Assembly (NCBI GenBank): GCA_023131705.1
Contig: JAGLZG010000043.1
Coordinates: forward strand, 1 to 10,782
Source: Nanobdellota archaeon
Lineage (GTDB): Archaea; Nanobdellota; Nanobdellia; Woesearchaeales; B3-WOES
Reading direction: 5' to 3'
DNA length: 10,782 nucleotides
Shown in pieces: positions 1 to 4,481 of the stretch. Under the pieces are notes generated by a model that was not told where the DNA came from, ran no database searches, and saw only the letters and a list, made by a program, of their open reading frames with translations. The number at the start of each line of letters is the position of its first letter. Positions within the stretch are counted from its first letter, which is position 1. A program made the translations under genes and the position numbers.

Positions 1-2
1 AT

Positions 3-176
3 AAAGAACTGGGAAAACCTATCCAGAACATAGTAAAAGAGATGATTGTAAAACTGACAAAAACAAAAGAAGTTGAGTTTGAACAGCCTAAAAAATCTTC
101 AGCTAAAAAAGGTTTAGAGATGCAAGAAGCTTCTCAAAAAGAGAATAAACAACTTGAAAATAACAACAAAGTTTAA
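3..176 (+). CDS. 3' end of an unrecognised gene upstream of ftsZ
   Basis: An open frame runs from the window edge to a TAA at 174-176 and gives 57 residues. The visible part begins KELGKPIQNIVKEMIVKL and ends in a Lys/Glu/Asn/Gln-rich low-complexity tail that looks disordered. It lies directly upstream of ftsZ in the same direction. The TATA-like box assigned to ftsZ overlaps its stop codon, so ftsZ can be transcribed independently of it. I do not recognise the family from this C-terminal piece. That the frame is coding is an inference from its composition, its position and the absence of stops. Confidence 0.6.
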   Translation, partial: KELGKPIQNIVKEMIVKLTKTKEVEFEQPKKSSAKKGLEMQEASQKENKQLENNNKV

Positions 177-190
177 ATATAAGTTAATCT
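172..190 (+). promoter_or_regulatory. Archaeal TATA-box promoter of ftsZ operon
   Basis: The sequence tttaaatataagttaatct contains a good archaeal TATA element overlapping the upstream stop codon. A start site about 25 nt downstream (near 200) would leave a leader of roughly 25 nt carrying the ribosome site GGTGGAG at 214-220. The same 19 bases occur exactly at 4092-4110 in front of another gene, which supports their being a promoter. Confidence 0.6.
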
Positions 191-224
191 ATTATAATGG
201 CAGGCACAATTAAGGTGGAGTAAA

Positions 225-1373
225 GTGGAAATACAAGACCAACCAAATATTCAGGAAAACAATTCTCCAGAACATAACAAGTTAAAGCAAACAACAGACT
301 CTTTGCTTGAAGAAAAGCCAAAAGACAATATTGCTGATGAAGAACTTGAACAAATACTTACAACTCAAAATGCAAGCATAAGGGTGATTGGATCGGGTGG
401 AGGAGGCAATAACACAATTAACAGAATAACAGAAGTGGGCATTGTTGGAGCAACCACAATTGCTGTTAATACAGATGCGCAGGATTTGCTCTATACAACT
501 GCTGATAAAAAAATCCTTATTGGCAAAGACTTAACAAAAGGGCTGGGTGCTGGCTCTAACCCTCAAATAGGGGAGGAAGCAATAAGAGAATCTGAACATG
601 ATGTAAAAGAAGCGCTGAAAGGCGCTGATATGGTATTTATAACCTGCGGTTTAGGCGGGGGAACAGGAACTGGTTCAGTGCCTGTAATTGCAGAGATAGC
701 AAAAAAGGTTGGAGCGCTGACAGTAGGTATTGTAACATTGCCTTTTGCAATGGAAGGAAAAAGAAGATATGAAAATGCTGCTGTTGGGCTGGAAAAACTG
801 GAAGCAATGGTTGACACCCTTATTGTCATACCTAATGATAAGCTGCTTGAACTTGCTCCGGATTTGCCATTACATACTGCTTTCAAGGTTGCGGATGAAA
901 TACTTACAAATGCCGTAAAAGGGATATCAGAGCTGGTAACAAAAGCTGGCTTAGTTAATCTTGACTTTGCAGATATAAAGGCTGTTATGTCTAATGGAGG
1001 GGTTGCCCTGATTGGTGTAGGTGAATCAGACACAGAAAACAGGGCGGTAGAGGCTGTTGAAAAAGCAGTTAATAATCCTTTATTGGATGTTGATATAACA
1101 GGGGCAAATGGCGCCCTTATAAATGTTGCCGGCGGCAAAGATATGACACTTGAAGAAGCCAGAAAGGTCGTTGAAACAGTTTCAGAAAAATTAAGTGAGG
1201 ATGCAACATTGATATGGGGTGCGCAGATATATGATGATCTGGCTAATACAATAAGGGTTATGCTGATAGTAACAGGTGTTCAGTCCAGCCAGATATTCGG
1301 GCCTGGAAGAAAGATATCAGAAAAAAGAAAAAAAGAGATAGAGAATGAACTGGGGATTGAATTTGTTGATTAA
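225..1373 (+). CDS. ftsZ: Cell division GTPase FtsZ (archaeal)
   Basis: This tubulin-superfamily GTPase polymerises into the cytokinetic ring at midcell. The 382 residues are full length for an archaeal FtsZ. The nucleotide-binding domain shows GGGGNNTINR (58-67), VNTDAQDL (81-88) and the tubulin signature GGGTGTG (144-150). The T7 synergy loop NLDFADIK (245-252) supplies the acidic residues (Asp247, Asp250) that catalyse GTP hydrolysis across the subunit interface. The first 50 residues are polar, acidic and probably disordered, and the tail ends in a charged helix and IEFVD. The start is GTG at 225, chosen because GGTGGAG lies 4 nt upstream. secE and spt5 follow at once, an arrangement known in several archaea. 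I did not assign it to the FtsZ1 or FtsZ2 paralogue group. Confidence 0.97.
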   Translation: MEIQDQPNIQENNSPEHNKLKQTTDSLLEEKPKDNIADEELEQILTTQNASIRVIGSGGGGNNTINRITEVGIVGATTIAVNTDAQDLLYTTADKKILIGKDLTKGLGAGSNPQIGEEAIRESEHDVKEALKGADMVFITCGLGGGTGTGSVPVIAEIAKKVGALTVGIVTLPFAMEGKRRYENAAVGLEKLEAMVDTLIVIPNDKLLELAPDLPLHTAFKVADEILTNAVKGISELVTKAGLVNLDFADIKAVMSNGGVALIGVGESDTENRAVEAVEKAVNNPLLDVDITGANGALINVAGGKDMTLEEARKVVETVSEKLSEDATLIWGAQIYDDLANTIRVMLIVTGVQSSQIFGPGRKISEKRKKEIENELGIEFVD

Positions 1374-1375
1374 AA

Positions 1376-1573
1376 ATGATTGATGAACAGGAAAAGCCTT
1401 CTCTTTGGTTTAAATTCAAAAGATTCGTAATTGAATGCAAGAGGGTGTTAAGAGTTACAAAAAAGCCAACAAGCTTTGAGTTTAAGACAATTGTCAAGGT
1501 CTCAGGCTTGGGAATGATTATAATAGGAATGATAGGGTTTATCATACAAATAATTAAACAATTATTTTTTTAA
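1376..1573 (+). CDS. secE: Preprotein translocase subunit SecE/Sss1 (Sec61 gamma)
   Basis: This is the 65-residue small subunit of the SecYE(beta) protein-conducting channel. It has an amphipathic cytoplasmic N-terminal helix (WFKFKRFVIECKRVLRVTKKP, roughly 11-31) followed by one transmembrane helix (about 40-62, GLGMIIIGMIGFIIQIIKQL). The Lys-Pro pair between the two helices is typical of archaeal Sec61 gamma. It starts 2 nt after the ftsZ stop with no separate ribosome site, so translation is probably coupled. Length, topology and the spt5 neighbour all fit the archaeal family. Confidence 0.93.
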   Translation: MIDEQEKPSLWFKFKRFVIECKRVLRVTKKPTSFEFKTIVKVSGLGMIIIGMIGFIIQIIKQLFF

Positions 1574-1579
1574 GAAAAA

Positions 1580-2080
1580 ATGGAAGAAGAAACAATCTCT
1601 GAACAGCAGGCAAAAATATTTGCTTTGAGAACAACCGCAAACAGGGAAGATCAGGTTATGGACTTTGTATATAGCAATGCCGCTAAAAAAAAGCTTAATG
1701 TTTATGCTATCATAAGGCCTCATGGAATGAGAGGTTACATATTTGTGGAAGCTAAAACAAGGCAGGAAGCAGAGCAGGCAGCCTTTAATGTTCCTTATGC
1801 AAGAGGCATACTGCCTAATGAGATAAAATATGAAGAAATTGAACATATGCTCGAGCAAAAGAAAAAGGAGATAAACATTCAAAAAGATGATATTTGTGAA
1901 ATAATATCAGGCCCTTTCAAGAGAGAAAAAGCTAAAATCAAAAGAATAGACAAGCAAAAAGAGGAAGTTGTTGTTGAATTGCTGGAGGCAGCAGTTCCTA
2001 TTCCAATAACAGTAAAGATAGATTCTGTAAAAGTTATAAGAAGGGACACAGATGAAGAAGAGGATAAAGAAGAAGATTAG
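1580..2080 (+). CDS. spt5: Transcription elongation factor Spt5 (archaeal NusG)
   Basis: Archaeal Spt5 binds the RNA polymerase clamp, usually with Spt4, and makes elongation processive. The 166-residue protein has an NGN domain (about 12-90: IFALRTTANREDQV at the first strand, then IIRPHGMRGYIFVEA and VPYARGILP) and a KOW domain (about 102-153, with the KOW-typical ISGPFKREKAKIKRID). It ends in an acidic tail of Asp/Glu/Lys (155-166), an extension beyond the compact two-domain family. It lies 6 nt after secE in the same operon. Its TAG stop overlaps the stop codon of the convergent gene by 3 of 4 bases. Confidence 0.95.
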   Translation: MEEETISEQQAKIFALRTTANREDQVMDFVYSNAAKKKLNVYAIIRPHGMRGYIFVEAKTRQEAEQAAFNVPYARGILPNEIKYEEIEHMLEQKKKEINIQKDDICEIISGPFKREKAKIKRIDKQKEEVVVELLEAAVPIPITVKIDSVKVIRRDTDEEEDKEED

Positions 2081-2337
2081 CCCAAAATATTTTTTGTTAT
2101 CTCCAAGTATTCTTCCTTTGTTATTTCATTTGTAATATATTTTATCTGAGCTATTTTTAATGGATCATCAATATCATCAGAATCTATTGTAATAGTTGCA
2201 GGTTGTTCTTCCACCCCACTAATACCTTCTATATATGATTTCCCTAAATTCATTGTTATAGTTCCTAATATCAAAGCAAAAGCAACCAATAAAATAGTTG
2301 CAACTAATGGTGAAACGGCTTTTTTATTGTTTAACAT
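2077..2337 (-). CDS. Type IV pilin-like protein with C-terminal SHOCT-like segment
   Basis: From the ATG at 2337 the product has 86 residues: MLNNKKAVSPLVATILLVAF opens it. The short basic N-terminus, the KKA/VSP junction and one long hydrophobic helix are the class III signal peptide of archaeal pilins and pilin-like proteins, cut by a prepilin peptidase. The last 30 residues (DDPLKIAQIKYITNEITKEE followed by YLEITKNIL) match the SHOCT pattern: DP, a hydrophobic helix, then I(T)xEEY and a basic helix. An in-frame ATG 36 nt further upstream would add 12 residues before the basic N-terminus, so I prefer 2337. That start overlaps the upstream gene by 14 bp. The mature part is only about 80 residues, so it is more likely a minor pilin or a signalling/assembly partner than a filament subunit. 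Confidence 0.8.
   Translation of the reverse strand: MLNNKKAVSPLVATILLVAFALILGTITMNLGKSYIEGISGVEEQPATITIDSDDIDDPLKIAQIKYITNEITKEEYLEITKNILG
2086..2096 (+). terminator. T-rich stretch after spt5
   Basis: A run of six T (2090-2095) follows the spt5 stop by about 10 nt. T-rich tracts are the usual archaeal termination signal. It lies inside the convergent pilin gene, so the two transcripts would overlap at their 3' ends. Confidence 0.35.
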
Positions 2338-2632
2338 TTTTCTTAATCCATTCCTGTTGGGATAACAAGGCATATATGACTATAGTTATCATTGCCATCT
2401 CAAGAATTGGCGCTACTAAAACAGACAAATCAATAATATTTGCTTTATCCAAAACAGTCAAAAGCTCTTCTACAACATATATTAATATTGTACAAAATAT
2501 CAGTTTCCATGGCTTTAAGTATATCCTTTTTTCTCGTTTAAAGAAGAAAATAAATAAGGCTATCACAATAGCTACAAAAACCAGATTATAATAAGGTGCC
2601 ACCATTCCAAGATATTCTCCTAAGTATGTCAT
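2324..2632 (-). CDS. Three-helix membrane protein, paralogue of its upstream neighbour
   Basis: This 102-residue protein has about three transmembrane segments (roughly 13-30, 42-60 and 68-90) and a basic loop FFKREKRIYLKPWKL after the first. It shares the layout and residues of the protein encoded just upstream: a basic stretch, then (K/R)(P/A)W(K/Q)L, a hydrophobic helix, an acidic (V/I)(E/Q)E(L/I)L motif, and (K/A)(A/F)NI before the third helix. The ATG sits in an ATGA overlap with the upstream stop, so translation is coupled. It is followed by the pilin-like gene with a 14-bp overlap. I do not recognise a named family. Co-expression suggests a role with the pilin-like protein in the membrane. 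Confidence 0.75.
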   Translation of the reverse strand: MTYLGEYLGMVAPYYNLVFVAIVIALFIFFFKREKRIYLKPWKLIFCTILIYVVEELLTVLDKANIIDLSVLVAPILEMAMITIVIYALLSQQEWIKKNVKQ

Positions 2633-2916
2633 TTTCCCTTTAGATTAATTTGTAATATTAAAGCCCATATTAAAAATCCAAGTATAATTGTAGGATTTAT
2701 ATGAGTAAGATATGGTGAAGTGAATATATTAAAAGCCCTTAGTGCTCCAAGAATTTCCTGTATTGAAAAGAATATCAATGCAATTAAAACAAGCTGCCAT
2801 GCTCTTAATTTTTTATCTTTTCTTGCAATATTAAAGATAGCAATTGCAACTGCCATTGCTATAATAGACAAGAAAAAATTTGCTATTTTTAGTATTCCTT
2901 CAATATACTCTACCAA
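2629..2916 (-). CDS. Three-helix membrane protein, first gene of pilin-linked operon
   Basis: This 95-residue protein has about three transmembrane helices (roughly 9-28, 39-58 and 72-92). The basic loop ARKDKKLRAWQL and the acidic IQEILGALRAFNIF motif between helices two and three recur in the next gene, which looks like a tandem duplicate. The start is TTG at 2916: the ribosome site GAGGT (complement 2924-2928) lies 7 nt before it, and no better ATG is near. It leads the three-gene operon 2916-2077. No named family is recognised. Confidence 0.75.
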   Translation of the reverse strand: MVEYIEGILKIANFFLSIIAMAVAIAIFNIARKDKKLRAWQLVLIALIFFSIQEILGALRAFNIFTSPYLTHINPTIILGFLIWALILQINLKGK

Positions 2917-2950
2917 TTGATTTACCTCTTTAAACAGAATTTAAATTATC

Positions 2951-2963
2951 TAATATAAAAATC
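2951..2963 (-). promoter_or_regulatory. TATA-like promoter of membrane/pilin operon
   Basis: On the minus strand the element reads ATTTTTATATTAG, about 35-45 nt before the TTG start at 2916. Transcription starting some 25 nt downstream (near 2930) would include the GAGGT ribosome site. Confidence 0.45.
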
Positions 2964-2990
2964 TTTTGATTATGTGGGGTGCTCTAAAAT

Positions 2991-3004
2991 CTAAAAATAT
3001 ATAA
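2991..3004 (+). promoter_or_regulatory. TATA-like element ahead of candidate small RNA
   Basis: The sequence ctaaaaatatataa resembles an archaeal TATA box and no protein gene follows on this strand. A start about 25 nt later (about 3023-3028) falls right at the 5' side of the foldable segment that ends near 3110. Confidence 0.4.
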
Positions 3005-3023
3005 CCAGTGAGCCATAAGGCTG

Positions 3024-3118
3024 TATTGGGGGTGGACAACCGGGATGTCTGCCAATGAATGAGAAAACAAGCATACTGCAAGATATGGTTTGATAAGGAG
3101 ATTTCCACCAGAGCCTAA
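3024..3118 (+). ncRNA. Candidate structured RNA of unknown class
   Basis: No convincing ORF occupies this stretch, but it folds. GGTGGA (3031-3036) pairs with TCCACC (3104-3109) and AACC (3038-3041) with GGTT (3087-3090). A GGG bulge follows, then ATGTCT (3045-3050) pairs with AGATAT (3081-3086), with one G-U pair. A TATA-like box is placed about 25 nt before the first helix. It lies just before the tRNA cluster. I could not match it to RNase P RNA, SRP RNA, or C/D or H/ACA guide RNA. The alternative is the degraded end of a mobile element; one short frame (CIGGGQPGCLPMNEKTSILQ) is open across it. Confidence 0.3.
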
Positions 3119-3126
3119 ACAAAACA

Positions 3127-3137
3127 TTTTTAAACTG
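3127..3137 (+). promoter_or_regulatory. TATA-like promoter of tRNA-Val/tRNA-Gly
   Basis: The sequence tttttaaactg lies about 25-30 nt before the first base of tRNA-Val. Only 11 nt separate tRNA-Val from tRNA-Gly, so they are probably co-transcribed. Confidence 0.45.
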
Positions 3138-3161
3138 CTTTATTTTTCAAATGTTTGATAT

Positions 3162-3283
3162 GGGCTCATGGTCTAGTGGCTATGACAACGCCCTTACACG
3201 CGCTAAAATTCCTGGCGGAATTCGCTGGGTCTTCGCAGTGCGAAGACAGGCGTAGATCCCCGGTTCAAATCCGGGTGGGCCCA
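3162..3283 (+). tRNA. tRNA-Val(UAC), interrupted by a 49-nt intron
   Basis: The acceptor stem GGGCTCA (3162-3168) pairs with TGGGCCC (3276-3282), and the discriminator is A3283. The D stem is GTC/GAC. The anticodon stem ACGCC (3188-3192) pairs with GGCGT (3249-3253), the anticodon is TAC (3195-3197), and the T arm is CCCGG-TTCAAAT-CCGGG. An intron at 3199-3247 sits at the canonical position 37/38. A BHB motif fits: CTTA (3193-3196) against GAAG (3242-3245) with one A-G mismatch, 3-nt bulges on each side, then GCGC/GTGC in the intron. CCA is not encoded. The mature tRNA reads GUA/GUG valine codons. Confidence 0.9.
3199..3247 (+). other. tRNA-Val intron at position 37/38
   Basis: Cleavage after the second base of each 3-nt bulge (CA^C at 3197-3199 and AC^A at 3246-3248) gives this 49-nt intron. 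It also contains two strong private hairpins: AATTCC/GGAATT (3207-3222) and GTCTTCGC/GCGAAGAC (3229-3247). The second uses the same bases as the BHB helix and would compete with it. Confidence 0.75.
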
Positions 3284-3294
3284 TTACATACACT

Positions 3295-3396
3295 GCGGTG
3301 ATGATCTAGTGGCTATGATAGGGCCTTGCCAAGGCTCTTACCCGGGTTCAAAATTAATAAAACAAAAGTTTTATAATGAATTTCCCGGTTACCGCA
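3295..3396 (+). tRNA. tRNA-Gly(GCC), interrupted in the T loop
   Basis: The acceptor stem GCGGTGA (3295-3301) pairs with TTACCGC (3389-3395), and the discriminator is A3396. The D stem is ATC/GAT. The anticodon stem GGGCC/GGCTC encloses TTGCCAA, with anticodon GCC at 3328-3330 and no intron there. The T stem CCGGG (3342-3346) pairs with CCCGG (3384-3388), but the loop between them is 37 nt instead of 7. Removing 30 nt (3353-3382) restores the standard loop TTCAAAT. It follows tRNA-Val by 11 nt. CCA is not encoded. Confidence 0.9.
3353..3382 (+). other. tRNA-Gly T-loop intron (position 59/60)
   Basis: The BHB is essentially perfect. TTCA (3347-3350) pairs with TGAA (3377-3380) as the 4-bp central helix, between bulges AAA (3351-3353) and TTT (3381-3383). 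The intron helix is TTA/TAA plus TAAAAC/GTTTTA (3358-3363 with 3368-3373) around an AAAA loop. Cutting after the second base of each bulge yields a 30-nt intron. Confidence 0.85.
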
Positions 3397-3400
3397 TGCA

Positions 3401-3411
3401 GGCTAAATAGG
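3401..3411 (+). promoter_or_regulatory. TATA-like element of tRNA-Ile
   Basis: The sequence ggctaaatagg is centred about 24 nt before the first base of tRNA-Ile, the expected archaeal distance. It could also be bypassed by read-through from the Val-Gly pair. Confidence 0.35.
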
Positions 3412-3449
3412 ATTTAGTTTGTTTTAAATGGACTCATAGCTCAGCCTGG

Positions 3450-3473
3450 AGTAAGTTTTAAGCTTGCGGGCAA
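3450..3473 (+). other. tRNA-Ile D-loop intron (position 19/20)
   Basis: The BHB is formed by GCCT (3444-3447) with GGGC (3468-3471), with bulges GG^A (3448-3450) and AA^T (3472-3474). The intron helix is GTAAG (3451-3455) with CTTGC (3463-3467) and a 7-nt loop. Splicing restores the standard D loop AGCCTGGTTA. Confidence 0.8.
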
Positions 3474-3492
3474 TTAGAGCGCCGGTCTTATA

Positions 3493-3518
3493 AGACCTCT
3501 TCCGGTTCAGTTTAGGAA
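3493..3518 (+). other. tRNA-Ile anticodon-loop intron (position 37/38)
   Basis: CTTA (3487-3490) pairs with TAGG (3513-3516), with one G-U pair, between bulges TA^A (3491-3493) and AA^A (3517-3519). A short intron helix GAC/GTT follows. The perfect 14-bp palindrome GGTCTTATAAGACC (3484-3497) could form a rival hairpin in the precursor. Confidence 0.75.
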
Positions 3519-3554
3519 AGCCGGAGGTCGGGGGTTCAAATCCCCTTGAGTCCA

Positions 3555-3560
3555 TTTTTT
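3555..3560 (+). terminator. T6 tract after tRNA-Ile
   Basis: Six T directly follow the discriminator base, a likely transcription stop for the tRNA cluster. Confidence 0.45.
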
Positions 3561-3567
3561 ACACAAA

Positions 3568-3606
3568 GCTCCCATGGTGTAGTAACACTATCCTATGGGC
3601 TTTTTT
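3568..3606 (+). pseudogene. tRNA-Glu 5' fragment that forms a hairpin with a T6 tail
   Basis: The first 16 bases (3568-3583) match the 5' end of the intact tRNA-Glu at 9619 in 15 of 16 positions. The match then stops: there is no anticodon arm, T arm or 3' acceptor strand. What follows makes a two-part hairpin, CCCAT/ATGGG (3571-3575 with 3595-3599) and GTGT/ACAC (3577-3580 with 3585-3588), then six T. It may be a tRNA remnant left by recombination, an attachment-site copy, or a terminator derived from one. The missing anticodon arm argues against a split-tRNA half. Confidence 0.5.
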
Positions 3607-3900
3607 CTTTAGAAGCTCGTCGATAATTTCTAAAAAACATAAAGATGCTTAACTATAAATATTTTTCTATCTTGCAATATCTATTTTTGAAAGATAGATA
3701 ATATCTGAATGTAATAATACTTTTAAATCTATTCAAAGTTTGCCAGCAAACAATTCTGCATGCAGATTTATGAGTTGGCTAATACTTGCTGATATTACGT
3801 CAGTTTACTGCTTGAAGCTTTTTCTTTTGTGTTGCACTACAAATGCATTACAAAATATATAAGTCACCAAGCCTTTTGGGCTTTGTGTAATAAATCATCT
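3607..3900. other. Non-coding stretch rich in short palindromes
   Basis: I see no gene here. It holds the hairpin CTATCTT/AAGATAG (about 3668-3705), the near-perfect palindrome gtttgccagcaaac (3738-3751), the perfect 12-bp palindrome TCTGCATGCAGA (3755-3766) and CTGATATTACGTCAG (about 3790-3804). A hairpin AAGCC/GGCTT lies near 3870-3883. A TATA-like acttttaaatc at 3718-3728 could drive an unseen small RNA. Confidence 0.35.
3850..3862 (+). promoter_or_regulatory. TATA-like promoter of the 43-residue protein
   Basis: The sequence acaaaatatataa resembles an archaeal TATA box. A start about 25 nt downstream (near 3882) would leave a leader of about 30 nt containing the TTGTGTAA repeats. Confidence 0.4.
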
Positions 3901-3933
3901 TGTGTAAAAAAGAATGTTTTGTGTAAAAAAGAA
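3883..3933 (+). repeat. Three direct copies of TTGTGTAA before and over a start codon
   Basis: TTGTGTAA occurs at 3883, 3900 and 3919, spaced 17 and 19 bp. The last two copies are extended to an identical 15-mer TTGTGTAAAAAAGAA. The spacing suggests an operator array or a small duplication. The reverse complement of CTTTGTGTAAAAA is also present at about 3556-3568. Confidence 0.5.
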
Positions 3934-4045
3934 CATAGGGGTTTGTCAAAAATATAACACAGGGCTTATTGTGATAGTAGCATTAGCTATCTTTGCAATA
4001 ATTGTATGGTTTGTTATGCATAAACCAAAAAAGAGAAAATGTTAA
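3914..4045 (+). CDS. Small single-helix membrane protein (43 aa)
   Basis: The short frame runs from ATG 3914 to TAA 4043-4045. The product has a cysteine-containing N-terminus (MFCVKKNIGVCQKYN), one clear transmembrane helix (about 17-35, GLIVIVALAIFAIIVWFVM) and a basic end (HKPKKRKC). The positive-inside rule puts the C-terminus in the cytoplasm. Cysteines sit at positions 3, 11 and 43. No ribosome site is evident, but a TATA-like box lies upstream. The sharp alternation of polar, hydrophobic and basic blocks argues for a real gene. No family is recognised. Confidence 0.5.
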   Translation: MFCVKKNIGVCQKYNTGLIVIVALAIFAIIVWFVMHKPKKRKC

Positions 4046-4091
4046 AAAGAATTTAAGAAGTGTTTTTATATGGAAAAATAAGAAGTAATCA

Positions 4092-4110
4092 TTTAAATAT
4101 AAGTTAATCT
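4092..4110 (+). promoter_or_regulatory. Promoter identical to the ftsZ promoter over 19 bp
   Basis: The sequence tttaaatataagttaatct is an exact copy of the element before ftsZ. Here the TATA centre is about 25 nt from the ATG at 4122, so the transcript should start at or next to the start codon and be leaderless. Confidence 0.6.
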
Positions 4111-4121
4111 TTTCTTTCTTT

Positions 4122-4481
4122 ATGGAACTTGATTTAAAAAATACCTATAAAGATTTTAGTAAACATGAAAAAGAAGACAGAAGGATGTTGTTAAATCAAA
4201 TAAAAACGAATATTAATGTCTATGAAAATAGAAGAGCTGTTAATACTCAATTTATTTTTGTTATAGTATCTATATCTATTGCTTTTTTTTCATTACTTAT
4301 CTCATCAAATATTAATGGGTGGACTCTTTATTCAAATATAATACTTATATGTATTATTATTCTATTTTTTTTAATTCTGATTATATCAGATAATAGAATC
4401 AATGAAAAAACAATTAAAAATTTAGATGAAATTTATTCGAAAATAGGTAAAGAACATTTTAAATATTTGGATAAAAAATGA
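4122..4481 (+). CDS. Two-helix membrane protein of unknown function (119 aa)
   Basis: The charged N-terminal third (1-40, MELDLKNTYKDFSKHEKEDR and on) is probably helical and cytoplasmic. Two transmembrane segments follow (about 43-62 and 71-89), then a charged tail (90-119). No catalytic motif is seen. The distance of the ATG from the TATA box suggests leaderless translation. Its TGA stop overlaps the ATG of a 41-residue hydrophobic protein (ATGA), so the two are probably made together. I do not recognise the family. Confidence 0.7.
   Translation: MELDLKNTYKDFSKHEKEDRRMLLNQIKTNINVYENRRAVNTQFIFVIVSISIAFFSLLISSNINGWTLYSNIILICIIILFFLILIISDNRINEKTIKNLDEIYSKIGKEHFKYLDKK

Larger units (their letters stand above)
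3430..3554 (+). tRNA. tRNA-Ile(UAU), interrupted by two introns
   Basis: The acceptor stem GGACTCA (3430-3436) pairs with TGAGTCC (3547-3553), and the discriminator is A3554. The D stem is GCTC/GAGC; its loop AGCCTGG...TTA is split by 24 nt. The anticodon stem CCGGT (3482-3486) pairs with GCCGG (3520-3524). The spliced loop is CTTATAA with anticodon TAT (3489-3491), and 26 nt interrupt it at 37/38. The T arm is GGGGG-TTCAAAT-CCCCT. After removal of both introns a regular 75-nt tRNA remains, closely resembling archaeal tRNA-Ile(GAU) except for the anticodon. It would read AUA directly. Confidence 0.88.

Noticed and set aside
563..1138. 191-codon minus-strand ORF inside ftsZ
   Set aside because: It is an antisense shadow of a certain gene, Ser/Pro/Thr-rich as expected from the complement of ftsZ codons, with no motif.
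1258..1545. 95-codon minus-strand ORF over secE
   Set aside because: It is an antisense shadow of the ftsZ end and secE, and its hydrophobic runs are the complement of the secE helix.
3024..3118. C/D or H/ACA guide RNA, or SRP or RNase P RNA
   Set aside because: No convincing box C/D pair, and the internal loop (1 versus 13 nt) does not fit an H/ACA pocket. The conserved cores of SRP and RNase P RNA are absent.
3568..3600. 5' half of a split tRNA-Glu
   Set aside because: A split half should continue through the anticodon stem and carry a pairing tail. Here similarity ends after the D-loop start and a hairpin with T6 follows.
3883..3933. CRISPR-like array from the TTGTGTAA repeats
   Set aside because: The repeats are only 8-15 nt with 9-11 nt between them, far too short, and there are no cas genes.
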